NCBI RefSeq assembly: GCF_000828055.2
Contig: NZ_CP010523.2
Coordinates: 2,046,001-2,110,000, forward strand
Source of the DNA: Klebsiella variicola
GTDB lineage: Bacteria; Pseudomonadota; Gammaproteobacteria; Enterobacterales; Enterobacteriaceae
DNA: 64,000 nucleotides
Direction: 5' to 3'
Shown here: positions 55,710-64,000 of the stretch, one piece after another
Layout: each line of letters starts with the position of its first letter
How positions within the stretch are numbered: position 1 is the first letter of the stretch
The notes under the pieces: generated by a model
Seen by the model: the letters and a program-made list of their open reading frames with translations, nothing else
Database searches by the model: none
Told to the model about the DNA's origin: nothing
Made by a program: the position numbers and the translations under genes

Positions 55710-58700
55710 ATGAATGCAACGGATAGCATATTGCGCTTAGGTAGCCGTTTTGGGGTGCTGATGCTGATAGCTGGCGCAATGTTGTGGGGGATATATCACT
55801 ATGGCGACAAGATTGGATTGAATACGCTGCAAACGAAACTCTATTTCTGCCTGGGCTTAGGGATCCTTATTCTGCTTTTTCGTTATGGCGGCCGTATTGT
55901 GCAGTTCATACTCGGCCGCCATCTGAAGGGGCAGGGGGCGCCATTGACAAGTGGTCAGCATCTGAAGCCGGCTTCCCCGAGTCATCGCGCTGTTATTGAG
56001 ATGAGGCAGACATTGCGTCGCCAGTATGGTCGCTTTGGGGCTGGCAAAATGACCATTCTGATGCTCACGGGAAGCGTGGCGGATGTTGAACGCCTTGCGC
56101 CGGGACTGAGTAGCCAGTACTGGCAGGAGAATGGAGACACATTATTGCTTTGGGGTGGGGAACCCCAGAGCGCGTCGGATAATGACTGGCTTTTTGCTTT
56201 GCGTAAACGCTTTCGCCCCCCTGTGAATGGGCTGGTGTGGGTCACTTCTGCGTTTGATCATCTGCCCGCAGCCAATCAGCACGCATACCCCGCTTTGTTG
56301 TCCATGGAGGATATGGATAACATTGCCCATGATCTGGCTGAACGTTTCTCACTGCTAGGGTGGGCTGTACCACTGTACGTCTGGTCGCTGCATCCCCAGG
56401 CGGATGACCAAGCCGGGCGCATCGTGCAATCTGTCGGCAGTCTCTTCCCGCCAGACTGTCAGTCGTCGCAGATGCGCCAGTTACTGTCGGCGTTGCCTTC
56501 AAGACTGTTAGAGAGTGGAGTACAACAGGTCGCGGGTAACCCGCAGCATCATTTTCTTCTGGGCCTGGCGGACCAACTCACGCGGCAGCCGGAGCGGATT
56601 AGTGTTCCCCTGTCGACGTTTCTGGAACCTCATCGTGCGTTACCGTTAGCCGGCGTTGTGTTCAGCCCGTCATCGCCGCAGGCGTCGCACAGCCTGAAGC
56701 ATCATTGGCGCCACGATAAACGCTGGGACGTGCTACTGGAATCTCTCAGGGCATCCGGCTTAAAAGCACGAAAGATCGGCTTTCCCTGGCGAAGAGCTGT
56801 CTCTGCCTCCGCTGCCGCCCTGATGTTACTCTGGGCCGCCTCAATGACAGTCTCTTTTATCGCCAACCGCGAGCTGGTGGCGACCGCACAGCAGCAGGTG
56901 CAGCAGGCCTCAGCGGAGAAACAGCCGCTGGCCGTACGCCTGCATGCGCTCTCCGCGTTACAGAAAACGCTTTCTCAACTGGAATACCGCTCACAGCACG
57001 GCGCGCCGTGGTACTTCCGCGCTGGCCTCAGTCAGAATGATGACCTGCTGGCGGCGCTGTTCCCGCGCTACGGAGAGAGGGCGCAGCCGCTGCTGCGCGA
57101 TGCGGCGGCGCATCATCTGGAAGAGCAGCTCACCGCCTTCGTGCAGCTGCCGCCGGACAGCCCACTGCGTGAGAAGATGACGAAGACCGCTTACGACCAG
57201 TTGAAACTGTACCTGATGCTGGCCCGCCCGGAGAGAATGGATGCTGCGTGGTTCGCTACCACGCTAATGCAGGACTGGTCGCAGCGCTCAGGCATCACCG
57301 ACGCCGTCTGGCAGGGCGGCGGGACGTCGCTGCTGGCATTTTATGCCGCCAGTCTGGCGTCGCATCCGCAGTGGTGTCTGCCTGTCGATGACGGTCTGGT
57401 CAGCCAGGTGCGCACACGGTTAATTCGACAGATGGGCCAGCGCAACAGTGAGTCCACGCTTTATCAGAAGATGCTCGCGCAGGTGGCGAATCAGTATGCC
57501 GATATGCGCCTGGCGGATATGACTGCGGACACCGATGCTTCGCGTCTGTTCAGCACTGATGAGGTGGTGCCGGGAATGTTTACCCGTCAGGCCTGGGAGC
57601 AGGCCGTGCAGCCGGCCATTGAGAAAGTGGTCGCGGAGCGCCGCGATGAAATGGACTGGGTGCTGAGCGACACGAAGCAACCTGCCGCGCAGTCGGCGTC
57701 GCCGGAAGCTCTGCGAGCCCGGCTGGTGGAGCGTTATTTCGCTGATTTCAGCGGCGCCTGGCTGGATTTTCTCAACAGTCTGCGCTGGCAGCGCGCGGCG
57801 ACCCTCTCTGATGCCATTGACCAGCTGACCCTGATGGCCGATGTGCGCCAGTCGCCGCTGGTGGCGCTGATGAACACCCTTAGCGTGCAGGGGCGAACCG
57901 GCCAGACCGGGGAAGCCATCGCCGATTCGCTGGTCAAATCGGCCAGGCAGCTGTTTAACCGTGATAACTCGCCCGTCATCGATCAACGGTCCGGCGCGCG
58001 CGGTCCTCTGGATGCCACCTTCGGGCCCGTACTGGCGCTGCTGGACAATCGCGACGGCGGGACGCCCACCAGCCGTCTTAGCCTGCAGACCTTCCTGACC
58101 CGCGTCACCCAGGTGCGTCTGCGCCTGCAGCAGGTCACCAACGCCACCGACCCGCAAGCGATGACCCGCCTGCTTGCGCAGACGGTATTCCAGGGCAAGG
58201 CCGTGGATTTAACCGAAACGCGCGACTACGGCAGCCTGGTGGCGGCGGGGCTGGGCCAGGAGTGGAGTGGATTTGGGCAGACGCTGTTTGTTCACCCGAT
58301 GGAGCAGGCCTGGCAGCAGGTATTGACCCCGGCGGCGGAAAGTCTCAACGCCCAGTGGCGCAGTGCGGTGGTGGAGGACTGGAATAGCGCTTTTGGCGGT
58401 CGCTACCCCTTTAAAAATACCAGCAGTGAAGTCTCTCTGCCGCTGCTGGCAAAATATCTCAATAGCGAGACCGGGCGCATCGCCCGCTTTCTGCAGACCC
58501 GGCTGAACGGCGTGCTGCATAAAGAGGGGAGTCGTTGGGTGGCGGACAGTATCAATGCCCAGGGGCTGACGTTTAACCCGGCCTTTCTGCAGGCGATGAA
58601 TACCCTGAGCCATCTCTCCGACGTCGCGTTCGCCAACGGCGAAGCGGGACTACATTTTGCGCTACGCCCCGGCACGGCGGACGGCGTGATGCAGACGGAG

Positions 58701-59105
58701 CTGGTCATCGACAGTCAGAAACTTGTCTATATGAACCAGATGCCGGCCTGGCGGCGGTTCAGCTGGCCCGCCGACACCGAAGCGCCTGGCGCTAGTCTGA
58801 GCTGGATCAGTACCCGGGCGGGCACCCGCCAGTATGGCGATTTCCCGGGCGCCTGGGGCTGGATCCGCCTGCTGGATAAGGCGGTGGTCAGCGCTTATCC
58901 CGGAACGAGCAGCAGTTGGAGCCTGAGCTGGAAAGCGCCGGATGGTCTGTTGCTGAACTACACGCTGCGTACCGAGGCGGGGGAAGGACCGCTGGCGCTG
59001 TTGGCCCTGCGAAACTTTACGCTACCGGAGACGATATTCAGCGTGCGCGCGCCTGCTGAGCGTGTTCCGCTGACCGACGATATACCCGGCGAAGAGGGAT
59101 ACTGA
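55710..59105 (+). CDS. tssM: TssM (IcmF family), T6SS inner-membrane protein
   Basis: A protein of 1131 residues. Two helices near the N-terminus (about 14-30 and 43-60), a cytoplasmic domain, a third helix (about 363-385), then a long periplasmic part ending in the IcmF C-terminal domain (SLSWKAPDGLLLNYTLRTEAGEGP in outline). The nucleotide-binding Walker A loop found in many TssM proteins is absent: the matching place reads MLTGSVADVERL. Start ATG 55710 follows AGGAAATAAGG. The first third is more AT-rich than the rest, suggesting a recombination border near 56800-56950. Confidence 0.92.
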   Translation: MNATDSILRLGSRFGVLMLIAGAMLWGIYHYGDKIGLNTLQTKLYFCLGLGILILLFRYGGRIVQFILGRHLKGQGAPLTSGQHLKPASPSHRAVIEMRQTLRRQYGRFGAGKMTILMLTGSVADVERLAPGLSSQYWQENGDTLLLWGGEPQSASDNDWLFALRKRFRPPVNGLVWVTSAFDHLPAANQHAYPALLSMEDMDNIAHDLAERFSLLGWAVPLYVWSLHPQADDQAGRIVQSVGSLFPPDCQSSQMRQLLSALPSRLLESGVQQVAGNPQHHFLLGLADQLTRQPERISVPLSTFLEPHRALPLAGVVFSPSSPQASHSLKHHWRHDKRWDVLLESLRASGLKARKIGFPWRRAVSASAAALMLLWAASMTVSFIANRELVATAQQQVQQASAEKQPLAVRLHALSALQKTLSQLEYRSQHGAPWYFRAGLSQNDDLLAALFPRYGERAQPLLRDAAAHHLEEQLTAFVQLPPDSPLREKMTKTAYDQLKLYLMLARPERMDAAWFATTLMQDWSQRSGITDAVWQGGGTSLLAFYAASLASHPQWCLPVDDGLVSQVRTRLIRQMGQRNSESTLYQKMLAQVANQYADMRLADMTADTDASRLFSTDEVVPGMFTRQAWEQAVQPAIEKVVAERRDEMDWVLSDTKQPAAQSASPEALRARLVERYFADFSGAWLDFLNSLRWQRAATLSDAIDQLTLMADVRQSPLVALMNTLSVQGRTGQTGEAIADSLVKSARQLFNRDNSPVIDQRSGARGPLDATFGPVLALLDNRDGGTPTSRLSLQTFLTRVTQVRLRLQQVTNATDPQAMTRLLAQTVFQGKAVDLTETRDYGSLVAAGLGQEWSGFGQTLFVHPMEQAWQQVLTPAAESLNAQWRSAVVEDWNSAFGGRYPFKNTSSEVSLPLLAKYLNSETGRIARFLQTRLNGVLHKEGSRWVADSINAQGLTFNPAFLQAMNTLSHLSDVAFANGEAGLHFALRPGTADGVMQTELVIDSQKLVYMNQMPAWRRFSWPADTEAPGASLSWISTRAGTRQYGDFPGAWGWIRLLDKAVVSAYPGTSSSWSLSWKAPDGLLLNYTLRTEAGEGPLALLALRNFTLPETIFSVRAPAERVPLTDDIPGEEGY

Positions 59106-59239
59106 AACCGCCTCCCTCACTGATTGGCGTTGACCTGCGACGCCGGGCCTCCTCTGCTCATGGCCGCCCGGCGGCCAACTAATCTGACCGCGCAGCCATG
59201 CTGCGTGTCTCCCTGTAGACGAATAATGGAATATTCATA

Positions 59240-61003
59240 ATGGACGATTTAACCCTGCGATATTTTGACGCTGAAATGCGCTACCTGCGCGAGGCGGCAA
59301 AAGCGTTCGCGCAGGCTCACCCCGATCGGGCGGCGATGCTGGATCTCGATAAAGCCGGTACGCCGGACCCTTACGTTGAGCGCCTGTTTGAAGGCTTTGC
59401 CTTTTCCGTAGGTCGCTTGCGCGAAAAAATTGATGATGATCTGCCGGAGCTGACCGAGGGGCTGGTCAGCATGCTGTGGCCGCACTATTTGCGCACCATT
59501 CCGTCGTTATCGATCGTGGCGCTGACCCCAACGCTGCCGGCGATGAAGATGGCGGAAACGGTGCCCGCCGGGTTTGAGATTAGCTCCCGCCCACTGGGGC
59601 CGAAAAATACCGTGTGCCGGTACCGAACCACCCGCGATCTGACGCTTAACCCGCTGGCGATAGAGGAGGCGGTGATGACGGCGGAGCCGGACGGGCGTTC
59701 GGCCCTGCGACTACGATTCGCCTGTAGCGAGCTGGCTGACTGGTCGCAGACCGATCTCCGCCGCATGGCGCTGTACCTGGGGGAAGACGCCGTTACCGGC
59801 AGCGCCCTCCATCTGTGGCTGACCCGACGCCAGGTCGCGCTGTACCTGCGCCTGCCGGGTCAGACAGAGCGGGTAAGCCTCGACGGCTATTTTTCCCCGG
59901 GGGGATTCAGCGAGGAGGATCGTTTATGGCCGAAGGGGGAGAGCGCTTTCAGCGGCTATCAGTTGCTGCTCGAGTATTTCACCTTTCGCGAAAAATTTAT
60001 GTTCGTGCAGCTAAATGGCCTGGAAAACATCACCCTGCCGGCGGGGATATCGCATTTCACGCTTGAGGTGGTGTTCAGCGAGGTCTGGCAAAGCGATTTA
60101 CCCGTCAGCGCAAGCAGCCTGCGCCTGCACTGTGTGCCGGTGATTAACCTGTTTACCCTCGAGGCCGATCCGTTGACCATCAGCGGGCTGGAGAGCGAAT
60201 ACCTCCTGCGTCCGAAGCGCCTGCAGGACGGGCATACCGAAATCTATTCTGTCGACAGCGTGACCGGCTCCGGGCGCACCGGGGAGGCGCGCTATGTGCC
60301 TTTCACCCGCTTTCGTCACCAGGGGGGAATGATGCGTCGCCATGCGCCGGAGCGCTACTACCACACCCGCGTCAAACGGGGCGTCACCGGCATGCACGAT
60401 ACCTGGCTTATCCTCGGCGGACAGCAATGGGAGGCTGACCGGGCGCTGGCACGGGAAACGGTCTCCTTGCGCATCACCGGCACTAACGGCCAGCTGCCGC
60501 GCCGGGCGCTACAGAGCACGCTGCTGGATCGCTGTGAGTCGATATCAGCCACGCCGCTTACCGTCCGCAATCTCTGTAAGCCCACATTGCCGGTATATCC
60601 CCCGGCGGAAGACCGCTACCACTGGCGGGTCATGAGCCATCTGGGCACCCGTTTTCTCAATATGATGAGCAGCGCCGAGGTACTGCGCGGTACGCTGTCG
60701 CTCTACAACTGGCGGGAGGATGAGCTCAATAACCGTCGTCTGGACGCTATTCTGGCGGTCAGCCATCACCGAATTCAGCGTTTCGAACAGGGATTCCTGC
60801 TGCGCGGGCTGGATATCGAAGTGACGCTCGACGGTAGCGGATTTACCGGCGCGGGCGATGTCCACCTGTTTGGCGACATGCTCAACCGCTTTTTCGCGCT
60901 GTATGCCGATATGAATCAGTTCAACCAGCTAACGCTCATTGTTCAACCTGAAGGAAAATGTATCCGGTGGAAAGAGAATCACAGTCTGCGGCTGCCCGGC
61001 TGA
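59240..61003 (+). CDS. tssF: TssF, T6SS baseplate protein
   Basis: A 587-residue TssF/ImpG/VasA protein: LRYFDAEMRYLREAAKAFAQAHPDRA at the start, then DPYVERLFEGFAFSVGRLREKIDDD and LWPHYLRTIPS, the family hallmark. It forms the baseplate wedge with TssG and TssE. It overlaps tssG by 46 bases. A 134-base gap with GC-rich dyads separates it from tssM. Confidence 0.95.
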   Translation: MDDLTLRYFDAEMRYLREAAKAFAQAHPDRAAMLDLDKAGTPDPYVERLFEGFAFSVGRLREKIDDDLPELTEGLVSMLWPHYLRTIPSLSIVALTPTLPAMKMAETVPAGFEISSRPLGPKNTVCRYRTTRDLTLNPLAIEEAVMTAEPDGRSALRLRFACSELADWSQTDLRRMALYLGEDAVTGSALHLWLTRRQVALYLRLPGQTERVSLDGYFSPGGFSEEDRLWPKGESAFSGYQLLLEYFTFREKFMFVQLNGLENITLPAGISHFTLEVVFSEVWQSDLPVSASSLRLHCVPVINLFTLEADPLTISGLESEYLLRPKRLQDGHTEIYSVDSVTGSGRTGEARYVPFTRFRHQGGMMRRHAPERYYHTRVKRGVTGMHDTWLILGGQQWEADRALARETVSLRITGTNGQLPRRALQSTLLDRCESISATPLTVRNLCKPTLPVYPPAEDRYHWRVMSHLGTRFLNMMSSAEVLRGTLSLYNWREDELNNRRLDAILAVSHHRIQRFEQGFLLRGLDIEVTLDGSGFTGAGDVHLFGDMLNRFFALYADMNQFNQLTLIVQPEGKCIRWKENHSLRLPG

Positions 61004-62049
61004 TGGATCAGCTCCGGCCTCAGTTGCCATACATGAATTTTTACCGCTTCTGCCAGTTGCTGGAGAAGATCCAGCCGAAGGCGCCGGTCATCGGCAGCGA
61101 CTGGCAGTTGGGTGATGAGCCCATACGCTTTCGCCCGCATCCGGGGATGGGTTTCCCGGCCGGCGAAATCCGTGGAATGGACGATCCTGAACCGCCCCGA
61201 CCGCCGGCGGTGCGCGTTGCTTTTATGGGGCTCTACGGCGTGGAATCCCCGCTGCCGACCCACTATAGCGATGACATTGCGCAACGGCGGGAAGGCGTCG
61301 AGGCGACCGAGGATTTTCTCGATATCTTTAACCATCGGCTGATCGCCCAGTATTACCGTATCTGGCGCAAATATTCCTACCCGGCAACCTTTCGGGCGGG
61401 TGGCACGGACAACACCTCGCAGTATCTGCTGGGCCTGGCGGGGCTGGGCATACCGGGATGTGCCGCCGTTGCCGCAGCGCCGCTGTCGCGATTTCTGGCG
61501 CTGCTGCCGGTGATGATGCTGCCGGGGAGATCCGGGGAAGGCATGGAGGCGCTGGTGGCGCTCCTGGCCCCGGGGACCCGGGCGACGGTGTACCACCACG
61601 ATCCCTGCCGGATCCCCTTGTCGCAGCCGTTAACGATGAGCGTCCGCCAGCCGGTTAGCCTGCAACATAGGCCAGTGATGGGAACTCACGCCACGGATGT
61701 GAACGGTCAGGTGTTGCTGCAGCTGGCGACGGAAAAGCCTGATGAGGTCCGCGGCTGGCTGCCCGGCGGCGAACTGTTCAGCGACCTGATGGCGCTCCTG
61801 CACGTCTGGCTCGGATCTCATCTCGACGTGCGGCTGCAGCTTTGCGTCGCCCGCCATTTACTGCCGGATGCGCAACTTTGCTGCCAGCAGGCGCATGCCG
61901 TCCAGCTTGGCCGTACCGCTGTGCTGCGTCCGCTGGATGCGCAAAAACAGGCTGACGACAGGATCACGATTTATCTGGGGCGCTATCAGCGCGTCCGGGA
62001 AAATATCCACCGCAGGGAGAGCGATGAAGATGGCGATTACCGCAGTTAA
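60958..62049 (+). CDS. tssG: TssG, T6SS baseplate protein
   Basis: A 363-residue TssG/ImpH/VasB protein: YMNFYRFCQLLEKIQP, PIRFRPHPGMGFPAGEI and YGVESPLPTHYSDDI are family signatures. It bridges TssF and TssK in the baseplate. Its first 46 bases lie inside tssF and its end overlaps the tssJ start, giving close coupling. Confidence 0.95.
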   Translation: MYPVERESQSAAARLMDQLRPQLPYMNFYRFCQLLEKIQPKAPVIGSDWQLGDEPIRFRPHPGMGFPAGEIRGMDDPEPPRPPAVRVAFMGLYGVESPLPTHYSDDIAQRREGVEATEDFLDIFNHRLIAQYYRIWRKYSYPATFRAGGTDNTSQYLLGLAGLGIPGCAAVAAAPLSRFLALLPVMMLPGRSGEGMEALVALLAPGTRATVYHHDPCRIPLSQPLTMSVRQPVSLQHRPVMGTHATDVNGQVLLQLATEKPDEVRGWLPGGELFSDLMALLHVWLGSHLDVRLQLCVARHLLPDAQLCCQQAHAVQLGRTAVLRPLDAQKQADDRITIYLGRYQRVRENIHRRESDEDGDYRS

Positions 62050-62566
62050 ACCCTCCGCCAGGTTGCTGGCATTCCTTATGGTTACCGTCTTAACCGGCTG
62101 CGGCCTGACGCAGACCGTGAAAGACGGCGCCGTTTCCGTGACCCAGTCCATTTTTTACCCCCAGGTGAAAACGCTTCATCTGGATCTTCGCGCCCGGGAA
62201 GGGGTGAATAACAACGCCAAAGGCGCCTCCCTGGCGACGGTAGTGCGTATTTACCAGCTTAAGGACCGGCAGGCGTTCGACAATACTGACTACCCGTCGC
62301 TGTTTGCTGGCGATGGCCAGGCGCTGCAGGCGGACCGGGTGGCGGAAAAAGATGTTCGCCTGCGTCCGGGCGAATCGGTGACCGTCGATATGCCTATGGA
62401 AACCAGCGCGCAGTTTGTGGCGGTGGCGGCCATGTTTATCGATCCAGACCTGACGCAAAACAGCTGGCGGCTGGTACTCACCCGGGACGATCTTGACCCG
62501 GCGAGGCCGCGCATTATCGAAGCCAGCCAAAATCAACTGACGCTGCACCCGCTTAAGGAGAAGTGA
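62024..62566 (+). CDS. tssJ: TssJ, T6SS outer-membrane lipoprotein
   Basis: A 180-residue lipoprotein: the signal ends in VLTGC (lipobox), and the mature protein is a small beta-sandwich with VVRIYQLKDRQAFDNTDYPSL typical of TssJ/SciN/VasD. It tethers TssM to the outer membrane. Start ATG 62024 has a GGGAG site; a second ATG lies at 62030. It overlaps tssG by 26 bases. Confidence 0.92.
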   Translation: MKMAITAVKPSARLLAFLMVTVLTGCGLTQTVKDGAVSVTQSIFYPQVKTLHLDLRAREGVNNNAKGASLATVVRIYQLKDRQAFDNTDYPSLFAGDGQALQADRVAEKDVRLRPGESVTVDMPMETSAQFVAVAAMFIDPDLTQNSWRLVLTRDDLDPARPRIIEASQNQLTLHPLKEK

Positions 62567-62568
62567 AA

Positions 62569-63012
62569 ATGCCTCGTCCCTCCCTGTATGACATCCTGTA
62601 CGGCAATTTCGCCGGCGGGCTTGACCTGAATACTGTCAGCGAAACGGATCAGGTCATCCTGTCGGTGCTCGATAACATGCAGCGCATCCTTAACTGTCGG
62701 GCCGGAACGCTGGCGCATCTGCCGGATTATGGCCTGCCGGATATGACCGCTATCCTCCAGGGGATGCCGGCGTCGGCGCATCAGCTGATGAGCACGTTGT
62801 CGGCGGTATTGCTGAAGTACGAACCGCGCCTGCAGCGGATCGCGGTGGTGATGCTCGATCAGCATGCGCCCGGCGAACTGCGCTATGCCATTGATGCGGA
62901 GCTGAAAAATATTGGCCTGGTGCGTTACGGCACAGAGTTTATGCCCGAGGGCAGGGTGTTGATCCGCCACCTCAAACGCCAGCAGTATCTTGACGCCCGC
63001 TCCGCCCTCTAA
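62569..63012 (+). CDS. tssE: TssE, gp25-like baseplate protein
   Basis: A 147-residue gp25-like protein: SVLDNMQRILNCRAGTLAHLPDYGLPD and FEPRL-like LLKYEPRLQRIAVV. TssE is the baseplate wedge part that nucleates the sheath. I choose ATG 62569, eight bases after AAGGAG, over a GTG at 62563 that is too close to that site. Confidence 0.88.
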   Translation: MPRPSLYDILYGNFAGGLDLNTVSETDQVILSVLDNMQRILNCRAGTLAHLPDYGLPDMTAILQGMPASAHQLMSTLSAVLLKYEPRLQRIAVVMLDQHAPGELRYAIDAELKNIGLVRYGTEFMPEGRVLIRHLKRQQYLDARSAL

Positions 63013-63031
63013 TCTCTCGCTGAAAGACATC

Positions 63032-64000
63032 ATGATGACAACACACGACGAACGCCACTATAAAACCGGTGGCGACCCGCGCACGCTGGCTGATTTTATT
63101 GCCCTGCGTGCGGAAATGAACAAGCTCAGCCACCCGGCGCGGCCGGATATTAACTGGCCGTATGCCGAGCAGCTTGCCCGCTCGCTGCTGGAGCATCACG
63201 GCGCGGATCTGCAGACTGTCGCCTGGTATACGCTGGCCCGCGCCAGGCTGGGCGGGCTGGCAGGGATCCACGAGGGGCTGTCGCTAATGGAGTCGCTGCT
63301 GGCCCACCAGGGGAAAAACCTGTGGCCGCAGGCGCTCCCGGCCCGGACAGAGATCTTCCGCACCCTGAGCAAGCGGCTGCGGCAGGTGCTCCGCACTCTC
63401 AGTCTCGCCCCGGCGGATCTCGAGTCGCTTGGTCAGGCTGAACGTTCGCTGCAAAGCTTCGACGCAGTGCTCCAGCGCCTTGAGATCGCGCCTGAAAACT
63501 CGCTGAGCGACCTGCGGGCGCTGTTGCACAGCACGGTAAGCCGCTTCGAGAATCTCGACCCTGCGCCAGCACTCCCCACCGCGCCGCCGGTGGCGGTGTC
63601 TGACGCGGAACTTCCCGGCGCTCTGGTCAGCGAAGAGGATGCGGCGAAGGTTGAACCAGTGCCAGAACTAAAACGTAGACCAAAGGCTGAGCCGCTTGCG
63701 CCGCCTTTACCTGCAAAGCGGCCCGCGCCAGTGGTGGCGTCTTCTCCGGCACCCGCGCCGCGCTGGAAGCCGTTTGTCGCCGGGATGGTCACCATGCTGG
63801 CGGTGACGGGCATCGCCGTCGGTGGATGGCTGGCGTTGCGTCAGTTCGATTTACCGCCCATTTCGGTGACCCAAAATGTGATACCGGGCCTGCCGGGGGC
63901 ATCTCCCCTGATGCCGGTGGATCTGCCTCAGACGCAGCGCCAGCTTGGCGAGCTCGCCCGCCTGGCGCCGGACTGGGCGGTAAGCTACGGCGACCAGCTG
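63032..64000 (+). CDS. TssA/VasL-like T6SS protein (3' end outside window)
   Basis: 323 codons are seen and the frame is open to the edge. The N-terminal ImpA domain is clear: NKLSHPARPDINWPYAEQLARSLL and LARARLGGLAGIHEGLSLME near 30-90, then LWPQALPAR. A proline/alanine-rich linker (about 180-240) leads to one membrane helix (about 247-268), so this is the membrane-anchored VasL/TagA-like branch rather than the soluble TssA that caps the sheath. It follows tssE by 19 bases. Confidence 0.82.
   Translation, partial: MMTTHDERHYKTGGDPRTLADFIALRAEMNKLSHPARPDINWPYAEQLARSLLEHHGADLQTVAWYTLARARLGGLAGIHEGLSLMESLLAHQGKNLWPQALPARTEIFRTLSKRLRQVLRTLSLAPADLESLGQAERSLQSFDAVLQRLEIAPENSLSDLRALLHSTVSRFENLDPAPALPTAPPVAVSDAELPGALVSEEDAAKVEPVPELKRRPKAEPLAPPLPAKRPAPVVASSPAPAPRWKPFVAGMVTMLAVTGIAVGGWLALRQFDLPPISVTQNVIPGLPGASPLMPVDLPQTQRQLGELARLAPDWAVSYGDQL

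Noticed and set aside
56944-58198. Several frames inside tssM on both strands
   Set aside because: Shadow frames in a GC-rich gene; the TssM frame is continuous and family-like throughout.

Overview
The window reads as chromosome of an enteric gammaproteobacterium, most likely the Klebsiella pneumoniae complex. The reasons are a GC-rich sequence with dense E. coli-like operons (tdcABCDE, dgoRKAD, yaiL), a Klebsiella-type type VI secretion (T6SS) locus with phospholipase-D effectors, and a CitA/CitH-like citrate symporter. This rests on protein and operon recognition, not on a database search. I saw no rRNA, tRNA, CRISPR array, transposase or integrase.

Layout. 1-2048: the end of a sugar-type ABC binding-protein gene, divergent from a ROK repressor, with a strong palindrome between them. 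2096-3902: a fatty-acid desaturase coupled to a PhnD-like domain protein. 3950-8663 (minus): an OpuC/YehXYWZ-type ABC transporter whose operon ends in a flavin-dependent monooxygenase. 8664-9420: a large regulatory region. 9421-16358: tdcABCDE, anaerobic threonine degradation. 16402-21809: a LivKHMGF-type ABC transporter behind a long leader carrying a sigma54-like promoter and an NtrC-like site. 21815-24635: a HypT-like LysR regulator divergent from a phosphoenolpyruvate carboxykinase gene. 24685-31538: an acetyltransferase, two LysR regulators, a citrate/tricarballylate-type symporter with an orphan binding protein, a cold-shock-domain protein, an RluA-family pseudouridine synthase and YaiL. 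31740-37569: the D-galactonate (dgo) operon with an MFS carrier and a 2-hydroxyacid dehydrogenase. 37627-37956: a YtfP-like protein.

38586-64000 is part of a T6SS locus, all on the plus strand: tssK, tssL, a TagL-like OmpA protein, vgrG, two tandem Tle5/PLD effector genes each followed by a Sel1-repeat immunity gene, further immunity-like genes, PAAR, a membrane protein, tssM, tssF, tssG, tssJ, tssE and the start of a TssA/VasL gene. The membrane complex (TssJLM), baseplate (TssEFGK) and spike (VgrG, PAAR) are present. TssB, TssC, Hcp and ClpV are not in the window. The effector cassette looks more AT-rich than the core genes on either side and shows duplication, mosaicism and a frameshifting 62-base deletion in one immunity copy.

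The most interesting signals are the effector/immunity array with decaying copies, the apparent nitrogen (NtrC/sigma54) control of the Liv-type transporter, the second-copy-like pckA with its own LysR regulator, the desaturase/PhnD-domain pair, and the ABC-transporter/monooxygenase operon.
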